A DNA stretch of 64,000 nt from Pelodera strongyloides (Eukaryota > Nematoda > Chromadorea > Rhabditida > Rhabditidae), in contig JAANDG010000258.1 of NCBI GenBank assembly GCA_036852015.1, positions 62,001 through 126,000 of the forward strand, written 5' to 3'. Below, in pieces: positions 1 through 13,100 of the stretch. Made by a program: the position numbers and the translations under genes. The notes beneath the pieces were generated by a model. It had not been told where the DNA came from and made no database searches. It saw only the letters and a list, made by a program, of their open reading frames with translations. Position 1 is the first letter of the stretch, and the number at the start of each line of letters is the position of its first letter.

Positions 1-185
1 TTATGCGAATCTATCGCCAGTCGGTCAACGAGCTTCCGCGAAGAAATATTCTCGTTCCCTACATTAACTGGATATTACCGCCAGAAAACAAAGAGCTGTC
101 CAAGTTCAGGTCTGATCTGCAACGAATTGACTGTTGCATAATGACCAAGGAATACGGATGCTCGAGTGACTCTGATTCTGATTGA
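1..185 (+). CDS. 3' end of an unrecognised gene (partial)
   Basis: An open plus-strand frame runs in from the left edge and stops at 183-185. It gives about 60 residues: a basic and hydrophobic part (RIYRQSVNELPRRN, then INWILPPENKELSKF) followed by a short acidic serine tail, CSSDSDSD. The composition and the acidic end look like a genuine C-terminus, but I recognise no family. The methionine at position 3 is probably internal, because the frame is open to the edge. It lies on the strand opposite ATR, just beyond the last ATR exon I can see, so it is either a separate neighbouring gene or a gene or transposon fragment inside a long ATR intron. Confidence 0.4.
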   Translation, partial: MRIYRQSVNELPRRNILVPYINWILPPENKELSKFRSDLQRIDCCIMTKEYGCSSDSDSD

Positions 186-1127
186 GCAATATTTTGAAGT
201 CTTATGACAGAAAGGAAATAGGAAGCCGCTAAAAGCTAATCTTCTTACCCGGTTATTTTTGAACTATTATGTTACCATTTGTTTGTTAATTTTATTGTTT
301 GTTTGAATCGTTATTACTATTGTCTTATCTATTCGTTACACTATCAGTTTTCCTGATTCATTATTGAACTGCCCACTCAAGAATCACAATTGTTATGATC
401 TCTAAAATCACTTCAGTTATTTGTTGTAGAAGTGAATGCCTAGTTCGAGTGCCCTCCTGCCTCATATTTTCTGTGTTTTTTTCCCTTTAGCAGTGCCTTC
501 AAATACGGTTCTGTTTACATATTCATTATTTTGCTCAGCTGTTGTTATGCATTATAAACTGATAAAATTGTTACCTCCTGAAACGATATTGAATTTACGC
601 GATCGATCTGATAAATAAATTTCCCCAACGTGGAGGCTGTCTTATAGAATTACACAGACACGTACGTTCAAATGGTATGATGACAATACATCGGAGACTT
701 ACTTATTTATTGAGCTTACAATTAGATGCGTGCGCTGAATGAGTTGAATAGAAGGAGTAGGAACATTTGTTGACGTTCGGCTTCAACACTCCGTTCCACG
801 CTCTGCACTCAAAGCCTTTTTTCGCAAACTCCTACTTTTCATATAGTATTGAGCCAAATGAGTTGAATGAAACGAACCTTCGCCTTAATAAAAAAAAAAG
901 GACTTTATAAACACCCACTTTTCTGCAGCTGTAACTACCAACACTGCTCCGTTCTCTAGCTTTGTTTCCGTGATATTAGCGAGAAATTGTAGTACAGAGG
1001 ACAAGACCTAAAACAATACGGTGGAAAACAACATCAGCTAAAACTAAAGTACAACTAACAACATCTAAAGTACAACTTTGGCTAACACCATAACTGATCC
1101 TGCTGCAATACAAGTCAAACCACACCC
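186..1127. other. No gene recognised; gap after the last visible ATR exon
   Basis: AT-rich sequence with short open frames only. No exon with ATR FAT or kinase similarity was found on the minus strand, and the plus strand shows no coding continuation after the stop at 185. It may be ATR intron or intergenic DNA. Confidence 0.4.
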
Positions 1128-4100
1128 ACCTTATCGTTCGGTAACTTCTTGTTTGTGCGCTCATAAGCATAACGCTCCAGAACGTCGATGACGGAAAATA
1201 TCTGAAAGCAGCAAGCGCTTACCGTCGTCATTTGGACACCACCACCACACACTCAAGCCACGATAAAAAGAAGAACTAGAGCAAGCACACTCGTCTAATT
1301 ATTTGCACTAATTAGAACACTCAAGTAGAACAAACCACATGAGCAGCCATGCGAATCCAGCCAGAGGACGCGACTGCTTCACGTAAACAAGCGTCCATTT
1401 CATCCACGTACTGTAAAGTGAATATAACAATTAACATGATGTTATTCACAATAATTTTCCTTTCATATGACGTATACAGAGGCCAAATACAAATCAAAAA
1501 CATGAAAATGAAAAGTTACAGACCTGATTCAAAGTATGGTTATTGTCCTCAATAATGAGTTGGATGATGACTTGTGGTAGCATTTCCCTCAGGAAGCTCG
1601 TGTCTTTCGTGTAGGCCATCCACTTCAGCGCCTTCAAAACTTCACATAGCGGGTGTTGACGGACCTGAAAGGGAAATTGTCATGGATAGTATACAGAGAT
1701 ACGTGCTAATTAAACGGAGTCTAAACTAAACTGAGCCAGCAGATAAAATAAACCCTAATTGATCAGCTCGACCTAGCTGTCGCCGAGTTCATTTTTTCTA
1801 TTAATACACTTTCACAACCAAGTCTTACTTGTTCAACACCGATAGTAAAGCAGAGCACCATCCAATCTGCAAAGTTGTCTTTGCAGTGCTTCAGAAGTGG
1901 CCTAGAACATGAAAATATACAATATACTATTGTAAAAGGGAGGCATAGTATATTACTATACTAGAATACTACTGTAGTTATTCTTACAATAGGATACTAC
2001 CGTAGTTACAGAGACTTTAGCAACATATGATATTCATGATTTTATAATCGAATATTTGTTTATACAAGCAAATTCTTTGTGGCAAAATCAATGAGAGGTC
2101 GGAAATCCAACAGCAATATCGCGAAACAGTATATAAATTACAGCATCAACAAGAGCTTATTTGCAGACCTGATATTCACTACACACAAGAATATGCGACT
2201 CTAGGTACGCAGAGATATGATATACATACCCCAAAATAATTACCTACATAATGTGACGTGAAGCGAAATACCGGCCGGTTTCTGAAACGCATCGTGGACA
2301 AGTGAATTCTTACGTATTCATGCTAATTTGCTCGAATTTAGCTCGATTTTTTTGTTTATGCTCATGTGCATAAGCTGCATAAGAATGCAGGGCAGGTCTA
2401 GTCGGGGTTTCAAAAATCGGCCGGTATTTCGCTTTAAGTACATTATTCACTTTCACCTCTCATCGGTCAGAATCCTGCAGACGTTCTGAGCTGACAACTT
2501 GGTGCTCCTTAGTGGTGCAATGTCTTGAATACATTCCGCAGGAAGACGGTCCAGAAGTTCTGCCTATAGAAACAACTCTGAAGATTGAATTTCCTTGCGC
2601 CCTGTGTATGAATCACATCATAGTGTGCAAAACATCAATCAGTTATTTATAATTTAGCGCAGCAGCGGGATCGAACCTGTGACGTATTGCTTGGAAGGGA
2701 AGGCACTTGCCACTGCGCCTTCCCACTACAATCTCGTTTGACTGAAAGATCACATAATCCCCACCTGATGATGCTCGACTATGAGTTTGAGAAGGGTTTG
2801 GATAGCATACTCCACATTGTAGATCAATTCGGCGTCCACAGTGGTCGTGTAAACACGCCAGCACCTTTCCACCAACCAGATGAAGAACTAAATGAATACC
2901 AGCTAAGCGTTGCACTAAGAAAGCACGCCCAACTGGGTGTCACACCTAACCATTCAAGAAAAAAATCTCAGAACAACCCAACGACACACTTTCAAATTAT
3001 TAAAAAATCTAAACTAGATAATGAATCAGGAATACGAATTACCTCTCCCTGCAGATTATCAACAAATACAATTTGCTCCTTTTGGGTCTGCATCATTCTG
3101 TGGGAGAGTGATAGACCCAGTCTTCCCGGGTCAACCGCCCCAACCCGTCCCAGACATCTCGCCGCCAGCTCTCTCACTTCATCGTCGCCACAAGAGCGAA
3201 TCGTGTGCAGCAAGGCGGGGACCTGTAATAAGTTATATTAAACTCGTTATTCATATGTATAAGTAGGAAAAAAGAAATGAGAAAAGAACATCGCACACTC
3301 AAGAGGCTCGCCTCCAGCCGAGTACAGTATACGCACCATAATTTACTAAATTAACGAAAGAAACGTTATCTATGAAACTATTATATTTAGTCATATTCCC
3401 TTGTTGAGATGTTTCGAGCATAAAACCCAACCAGAACCAGAATTGCCAACACTCCCTTGTGTTGTCAATTCTGGTTGGGATTTATGCTCGAAACATCTGA
3501 ACAAGAAAATACATCTATTCATCCCGCTCCCGCCAATGGCGCTAATGGAGCTTGCAAAAGAAGTACTATGTTTAATCAGTCCCTTGCTCCTTCTACCTAC
3601 CACTTGTGCTGCCAGAGTGTCTTCCAATGGGTATCCGTCGAGAAGTGAAAGAAGTCGACGGAGAACGACCCTTCCCACCACATCACACTCATCTCGCAAC
3701 ATACGGACACATGCTGAAAGAACATGTAGACATCAGTCCGCGAAAAAAAGTACACAAAAACCTGATAGTTACCAGTCTCATTCTTTGCAAACAGTCACTT
3801 CACGATTGCATTGCTATTGCTTCGTGTTAAAGCGAAATACCGGCCGGTTTTTGAAACGCACCGCAGACGGCTGAATTCTGATGTATTTATGCTAATTTGC
3901 TAGAATTTCGCTCTATTTTTTTTAATTCTAATTTATGTGCATTTGCTTAAGCTGCATAAGAATGATGGTTTGCTCGATGTGCTTCAAAAACCGGCCGGTG
4001 TTTCGCTTTAAGGGCGTACACATGTATGACCAATATGGAAGAATACTAGAACATCCGCCCGTCGTCGCATATGAAGGCCAAAACCCAAACTATCTTAGCG

Positions 4101-7100
4101 CTATGACGCTAAGCCAATGAGTGTAAGCGACATTAAATTTCCATACGAGGTGACGTGACACAATTCAGACTTAAGTAAAACAAAAAATGAAAGAATCTCC
4201 AGTGCTGGAAGCATACACCTAATCAATCGTCATGATAAGTCTACAAATGGCACCTCTAAGCACAAAACTTTCACCTTCAATCACCAGTTCTGGATTGTCC
4301 TGTACATTCTGCGGAATGTACGGTTTCAAGAACTCGGCCAGAGTACTGTGCTTCCCGCTGTCACCGCCCAGCACCATCGCAGTTTTTGTGAATAGATCTC
4401 TGAAACGGAAATGACGGTTACATGTCTGATGACATTGTTGAACTATACTGCTTTGCAAAGAAGCCTACATACAAGAAAATAATCTCATCCAAAGCTGAAA
4501 ACTCACGAGGTAGCCTCATTGACCAGTGCCTTGTCGCTGAATATAGCCGTCAGAATTTGGTGCGAACACGAATGCACAAGGAGCGGTTCGATTGCGATCA
4601 GTATTTGTGGCAGCAAGTGGGCCAGGAGGCTAAACAACAATGGACGAATGTCAGAAACTGAGATACAATCATCATCACACTTCCTCCGCATCACGTTTGT
4701 TCTTTTCCAAAAATACCGTATATCACATGAAATGGGGAAGGTCACTAATATTCCTTCGAAAAATAAGAAAGTTTCACTTCCACGAACCGTGTACTAATAT
4801 GCTTGACAAAAGCCGTCCACACTGGCACCACTGATTCTCCAAGCGACGTTGACGAACGAAGGACGATCAGTAGCTTGTTGGCTGACTAAAATGGATATTT
4901 TTTAAACCCACATTCTTCCTCTAATACCTTAAAACGAATCTACAGAATATCGAAAACTCACTAACACATTATTTGTAGTAAATAATAGATTCTACATAGT
5001 ACTACATAGTCCCATCACAAAACTTCAATATTCAAAAAGTCAAAAAACAAACCGCTTGTAGAAATTCCTCCCCTGCATTCGAGATGATATACGCCAAACT
5101 TGCGAGGAAATCCCGTCTTAACTCATGGTGTTCATCATCAAGTAGATGACGACGAAAGTACAGAAGGAATCCGAGGTATTCACAACTAAACACGAGACTA
5201 CAGTAACCAGAAAACCAGCTTCTCGGCTTCTCCACTAAGTAAATGTAACACTCTCAACCAAGAATCGGCGACTCGTCACTCTTCACCGTAAAGCGAGGCT
5301 AGGCTTGGAAGGCTGGAAGACTGACATGCTCTAACCGATGCAAAAGAGACGAATAGTCTACAAGGTAATAAATAATTATTCTAAAACTCACTTAAACATG
5401 AGCACTTGCGAGAGTGACGCTGTTTTCACACCATGCACCATACGTTCAAGTTTATTCATAATCTGCAAAATTACATAGCATAGTACTCACAATCAGTACT
5501 CATTGTAAGAGAGAAGGCATTGGATACATTCAAGCGACAAAGCACCGCCGGATATACCCAGGCAAAAGAAACCACGAGTTTAGAGCAAAGATCGTATTGT
5601 ATAAAAGAGTAACCGTAGCGTGCGCTAGCACTCACGTTACGGAAGTACAATTCGAATCAATTGTTCCGCTTCGGGTATACTATAAAGCGTGCCGCAGCAT
5701 AAATTGGAATATTCTCATGTAAATGACCGATGTGTCTTCATTCGTAAAGATTTTCATCTACGTTACAGATGTTTCATAAGTATGGAAATAATGAAAAGAC
5801 GCCTCAGGCGCTGTAGCCGTCTGGTACTAAATACACCTTGTAAAAACTGACCAGTTCGCTCTTTACAGAAATATTCCTCAACAGGTAATATGTGATGAGG
5901 TAGCGACGTTCATTGTACAACTGGTTCTGAAATAACGATTCTGAAATCTGAAACACGCGAATGACAAATGACATACACATCATGTGCAAATGGTGCAACA
6001 GACAAAACGAGACGTATACGAATGCAAGACTACTCATAACATCAAAGCCTTATTGACCAACGATACTAACCACATCAGTATCCGCAAATTCCGTAATGTT
6101 TCTGCGAATTCGGGGAAACGACGACTTCGTAAACTTATTCTCGTGAATGCACTTTTCCATGAGAGACGGTACAATCTCTTTGATCACTTCTTTACCACTT
6201 CTCACAAGTCCCGTGCAGATTCGATTGAACACCATTTGAATGTCACCCTAAAAGATACAGTAATGCCACCACACAACAGGGTATAATTCCCTTCGTAAAT
6301 GGGGTTGCTTGGCCGTCGTATCTTTAGCTACGTTATAACGACTGTTTGCTAACAATAAGTGTTACTGGATGTTACAACCTACAACGGCATTTTCCACTGA
6401 GGAGGTCAGAGGAGGCCAAACATGGTTCGTACATGAACTTACCGATTTAAGCCCCCACACTCCAACCCCAACTATACAATAGCAGGCCATGGATCAAAAC
6501 ATGGCACGTGGCATGAAAACGGAGCAATACCAAGAAAATCCAAATAACATAGTTTAACAAGTCACAGGAAAAGAATTACCGTATGATATGTATCCGGATC
6601 GCAGTAAATCAATAAATATGACACGATATGAGTTCCCGCCACGGACAAGAAACTGAAGCATACATGCAATTAAGTTATGCTAACAGAAAATGACGAGAAC
6701 TTTTGGATTTCACAAGAGTCAATGAATAATTCGCTCTGGACCTCTGGATAGGAAAATGGAAATCATCGGTTACCTGCCCAATGTGTCGTAGCCGAAAATC
6801 TTTCCAACGTTGCGTAAGATTTGATCAACATCAGAAGCCACAACTTCATCCGTGACACCCTGGAAAGGTTAGCAATAATCCAACCTACTGTTAGCATATT
6901 TGAATTTGAATAAATCGGCTAATCGCAGAGCAGAAATTCAGTGCCTGTCAGTTTAGCTTACTATTAGCCGAAAAAACTTTCACGACATTGGGTTTATCGA
7001 TATTTTTCACTCAAACATCAAAACAAACAAATCTGCATTTGCCAAAGGCGATAGTTTTCGTGAAGGTCGCGGAACTACCTAGGATTGTATTCCGCTTCCA

Positions 7101-10100
7101 AAAACAAAACTAATTAACTAACCTCTTGAGATCTAGATCGGAAGACAAAAGTCGAGAGTTCATCGGAAAGCGGGCGACAAATGGACTAAAAACGAATTAA
7201 ATATGAACCCAGATTACCTTCCCTTAAAATACAGTGTTAAAATGATAATTTTCAAAAAAAAAGTCTCAACATCAAATATATACATACAATATACCTTACG
7301 AGAAAATGGTTTAAAATAGTTGAAAGACACAATCAACATACCCGTATATGCCTGAGGAACAAACGTTTCGGATCGTCGTCGCCAGTGTCATTTCTTGTCT
7401 TTTTCACAATCACATCATGAATATTGCCAGAAAGTGAGTCATCCTAAAAAAAACATATTGAATACTTTATTCTGGAAAGAACAAAAGCGAAATACTACAG
7501 CGTGAACAAATACATAAAAAAAACGTAAAGCGAAATACTGGACAACACAAAAATACGGAAAAGGTTCGTAGATAAATGGCTACACGTGGGGATAAGTAAG
7601 CGAATTTTGATTGAACCGAGTTTTGAAAATTTCTACACTGGAAGGGAACATAGCGAATATTTTGGAAGGGAACATAGCGAATAAATTTCTGAGCATAAAA
7701 ACGGAACCGAAACCTATGAACGTACAGAATACTGCCCAAATCTACATCCAATACCCAACGAACAATGGAACAATGCTCAACTTTCGTTTTCAAGTAAAGG
7801 AACGCACCGGAAATTCTCGAATCCATTGAGTAATCAGTTCTACCAAACAAGCAGACGAAAACTCCTGGAGAGGGCAGAATCTGAGAAAGATTAAAATAAA
7901 AACTGAATAAACCGGGACACGCTTGTATGATACAAAGGTACTAATGCCCCGTGATTCGTGGATTAATAAATAAATAGTGCTACTGTTGTAGTACATACTA
8001 CAGACTAGTATCCTACCTACCAGAAAACTGTAATTATTACTGTCGTAGGTTGACACCACTACCGTTTGTAAATTATGTGATGCAAAAGAATAAGTGACGT
8101 AAGTTGAGATAAACTTACAATGCACCAGCAGTCCAAAATGGTTGCACAATGGAAAAGGCCCCCAATCCTCCTGACTGATCGGATGCTATACTACACTAAA
8201 AATGAAGGACTTATAGATGGATAAAATAAAAAATATGGAAGATACATTCCCAAGCGATAGAGGATACATTCCCATACAAAATAATACGCGAAAACGGAGA
8301 CAGACAAGACAGATGCTACTTCTATGTGTACCAGTGTACCTACAATAAAAGCATCCGCCAAACGTAAAATATAACGTCATTAGGGTTAACATATCACCAT
8401 TACCACCAATACTCAAACCACGTACAACAAAACAATGTGTTTCGGGCATGAAATAACCAAACTCCGTTACTCAAATCACAATGACTGAGTTGAGTGGTAT
8501 ATCTATGAAGGTTTAAAAAAAAGAACTTATACAGTACCTCGCGCAGACGACTACGGATTGACGTCAAAACATCGAATTTCACATTATCTGCCACGATAAC
8601 CGAGTAGCTGTGTCTAAAACAACAAGTTGATTGAAAAAAAAACTAATTAAATCGTGTTTGCCATTGCATCGACTAGAAGGATTAAGATTAAAGCTAGAAA
8701 CAAAGCCACGCACTATACCGCTGCAAATTGCGATGAAGGAGCAAAGACATTAAAGCGAAATACCAACCGGTTTTTGAAACGCATTGCGTACACCTGCTTT
8801 CTTATACAGCATAGGAGCATAGTATGCAAATTAGCAAAAATTGGAATAAAACTAGACCCCACGTTGCATAGGAATGCAAGTACTTGAGACGCGTTTCAAA
8901 AACCGGCCGGTATTCGCTAAATTCGCTTCTAAAATTTAAAGAGAGCCCCCCCACACATACCATAAACATGTCCAAATATAATAAGGAAAAAGACGTACAA
9001 GTAATCGTCGCGGACTTCCTCATCCGGATCAGCAATAAACACTAACGATGCCTTTATCAACTCCGGATTCGATCGACTGAACCCATTGACGTGCGAACAA
9101 AGTGAGAAAAGGACACGGCAGGCTTCTGAAAACAAGCTTCTCTTTTTGCAAGTTAGGTCTCTCCATTTGGGGTGTCCGTGCAATAATACTTCAAAGGGTA
9201 GGCACGTGCCGAGCTTTCAGACTCCCTGGTTTTTTCCCCAATAAGATAAGACAGATTCCTCTTTTTGGTCCAAACAACAACAACGAGAAGGAATGACTGC
9301 AACACTTCACTTTCTACGTTCTTCTCATCTATTTACAGATGATGTCTTCTTACAATCAGACATATACCGTTACCGCTTAAAGTATGACGGGCCATCGAAA
9401 TAATATGGACCAGGAACTTTCTCTGAAACTCGTGACCAAACAATATAGGCAGTTTGTTTTAGAAAACCACCAAAACTTACGCAGTCGAAGCTGAGCAGTA
9501 GCCGGGACGCGGTCGATGTTGAACAAATTGTCCAATATTTTGATGATCCCTGATGGCACCTATTAACAGTTGTCGTTACTTAAAGCTGATGACCGCCAAA
9601 GAAACTTGTTGGACCAGCCGCCCGGTCCGACCCCGTTTAAAGGGACAGGCCCATCAAAGTAAACCTATATTTACGATACGTTCATAATGACTATCAAGCA
9701 TTTTTATTACAATATATACAAACTAAATTTCACATTTATTTGCCATGGAAAACTTTTTTCCCATGCGCTCTGCTTAAATGTATACCGTAAAGCCGCAAAT
9801 ATCCTTGTCGTCTATGCAAATTTATCATGAAATTATAATGCGATTAAAATTTGCATATATAGCTTGAAATCTGCTGTTTTATGGTATACATATGCGTTGA
9901 TCGCATTGGAAAAAAAGTGTTTCAGGGCGAATAATGGTGAAATTTAGTTTGTATATATTGTAATAAAAATGTTTGATAGTCATTATGAACGTATCGTAAA
10001 TATAGGTTTATTTTGATGGGCCTGTCCCTTTAAGGAACTGCACATTTTTAGGACCACCCAATAACCATCTCACAGTAAAGTACGTGAAAACCGACCTGAT

Positions 10101-13100
10101 GATCAAGAGGATTCCTCTCATTCGATTCCACCAGTTTCTTGCAAGTTTCACAGACAATTCCCGTTTGCGAATCAAATTCCGTGGACGGATCCAGTGCACA
10201 AAAATAGCGTGACAGTGCTTGAAGAACGGCACACACGTGCTCACAATTGGACTAAACATGAACAATGTTCATAGTATAAATTCCGTGTGTAAATGGAGGT
10301 GGTTGGAGGTTGGAGGTGCTTTCTTTAGCTTCCTGATCGACCCCGTTTTAAAAAAAAACACCAAGTTTCGGTCAAATATATTAATTTCGAATTGCTTCCG
10401 GAGGTGTTCAAAACCAATCCGGAGGTGGTTCGTGCGTGTTTTTACGCACCAACCTGTACCCATTATACTGTTTTAAAGGAATAAAAGAAAAACGAATTGC
10501 CTTTATTTTCTTAGTGACAGACTGAAGACTGAAGGTGAACAACAAATTAATCACTCTTTATAACGATAACTAACCTCCAACTGTTTGTTGGCAATCAAAG
10601 ATATCAGTGTAGACAGCAAGCTGGTTCTAGATGATGATTCCATAGTGGAAACAATCTCTGGGAAGATTTCCAACGCTGAGGACACCTAAACTAAATGATC
10701 ATCAAACATCGACGATAAACAGATATACACGTCAAACACTATGGTATGATTGGTATATATCGCCAAATACAGACACACCACACCACAAGGTGCAAAAAAA
10801 CATAAAATGACCTACCAAATTCTGATTTGTTGATGTCAAAGCAGTTGTAAAAATATGTCTTCTCCATTCCGAAAATCCATGTAGACGGCGAGAGCCAATG
10901 GCTGGGAGTGTTCGGCTCTGTACCGCTTCGTCTAAAAATGAAAAGCGAATCAATAAAATACAAAAATAAACAATTGACAATCAGTTAACAACCAAAAACC
11001 AACTTACCAATGTGTTGTCGACACTGCCGAGCCAATGTATTCATCTCCCTCAGAAGGGGAATCTGCTTCTTGTGTCTAGTGTCCGTTTGATCGACGACCT
11101 ACAAAAAAGCATACGGGCATATCACCGGTATTCGGACAGTACTGAGACCACATCTTCCCCGTCTTTTTCTCTGCGTGTCTCACAGTAGAATGCTATTTTC
11201 TGTCCCCAAGGAATAGTTCCCCGAGGGAATCGGAGTGGTGAACATGGCCTCAGACACAGACTGCATTTCATTTCGGCTAAAAAAATCACCCAGAAAATAT
11301 TCGGAAAAGGTCAGAAAAACTTACTCGTTCGTGGTTCTGAGACCAAGAGTCAATGTTACAGATACTTACCGTAAGCCAAGGCATCGAAAGGAAAGCGATC
11401 GCCATTGCAGCCGGGATATGCGAAAGAACATCAAATAGTAGATCAAAGAGCGAAATCAGAAGTCGTGAACCTTGTGGTTGCGCTAGCTTGCTGGCACTTT
11501 CAATCCACTAAAACACGCTCGTAATTATAACATAACAGCAGACCAACAAAATTCAGATAAGAAAGCAGGTTAGTAAACCTTAACGAACATGATAAACAAA
11601 AACGGTATCGAACAAACCAACAAACCTGCGTGAGTGTCTTCTGATCCGGCATTAATGAGAACATGAGTTCCCTTGCCTCTTCCTCGTTTGCCAGAGAAAG
11701 AGCTCCACAAACACTACGGCGAACGCCTACAAAACAAAACAAACATTCGACCCTGACCCTAACCTCAAAGCATTCACATCTAACCAATTTACAGTTATTA
11801 AGGGAACGGGAAATTAACAGTTAGTCAAAAATATTCGGCATCGACACAACATTTAGTAAATCAAAATACCCACCAATTATTTGTTCATGCCGGTTGGATT
11901 GTCGCATATCTTCGCATATCTTGTTGCAAGTCTCTTGGATCCATTTCCTCTGCGTACTAAATAAAGCAAAATTAAGGTGCCATAAACTAGCCTTAAAGCG
12001 AAATAATAACTGCCGGTTTTCGAAACGCATCGTGGACAACTGAATTCTTACGTATTTATGCTAATTTACTCGAATTTAGCGCGACCTTATTCTAAGCACG
12101 ACCTTACTCGAAGTGTTTCAAAAACCGGCCGGTATTTCTCTTTAAAAATAACGCGTTTGTAACTAAACTAACGTCTATGAAAAAAAGTAAACGCGAAACC
12201 GCGAAAGAGCGCACAAATGAGAAAACCGCTAAATATAAACCATGAAACTCACTCTTTTCCAAGAACGACATCAACATGGACGAGAAGTGAAAGGAGACAG
12301 GGCAGAAATGAAGATCGCTCCTCCGTCACACACATGTGACCGCCTACGATGGCATCAACCCCTAGCTGAATGATACAATTGTCAATTGCACGATCAACAT
12401 CGATCCATTAACCAATCGATGATAACAGAATCTTCCTAACTGAGTCGCAGGCAAACAAAGAACGACCACTAGATATTTCGCCTCGCCATATGTATGCACT
12501 TGAACAAACGAGTGAATTGCGTTTCTAACGGATCGGCAAAGTCTAAAATGTAAAATAGATTCAGCAGTTAATTTTAGACACAGAATCGCAAGTAATTAGT
12601 CAATAATACCTTGCATTGTTTGATGAGAAGTTCGGCCTTTTCTGAGGCAAAGAAATTGGCATCGTCGTAATCCACCACTACAGACAATGCACAACAAACA
12701 AATGAGCAGATGCGATCGACTGAAAAGATAAGCATAAAAATGCAAACAATCAGTTACCGTGCTATGCGCTAATTCTTAGCTCTCAGCTCTCAGGGACTCA
12801 AAAATAACCGACGGTCGTAAGTCGTAAATCAAAATCGATTACACAATAACACAATTGACATCAATGCAATGTATGTAGTATGTACAGAAACACGAAGTGA
12901 TTACAACCCAACGCAGTGACTTAACTGGACCCTAGTACAAGAAAATAACGCACCTGGTGTGTTCTCATTATGAACTGCGCCTTGATCAACTCGAGTAATA
13001 ATCACAGATAGAATAGTGGTGGCCCATTTGAGGAGTTCTTCTAGTGGCAAATCATCGATTCTCTCATCTTCGTCCGAAAGGACCTTATCGGCGTAAATCT

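Larger units (their letters stand above)
1128..6250 (-). other. ATR: ATR exon map, C-terminal half of the visible part
   Basis: Approximate exons in transcript order: 6248-6055, 5947-5838, 5461-5395, 5225-5055, 4875-4790, 4664-4505, 4400-4222, 3720-3592, 3222-3040, 2870-2766, 2562-2456, 1903-1827, 1661-1524, 1393-1347 and 1193-1128. They cover the UME region, then the CLG..GAVDPGRL block, then ELLDRLPAECIQDIAPL, which aligns with vertebrate QLWRRFPEHVREILEPH. Next come LREMLPQVIIQLII (YLLPHILVYVLL) and the VIDVLERYA helix. Boundaries were read from GT/AG signals by eye and may be off by a few codons. Confidence 0.7.
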
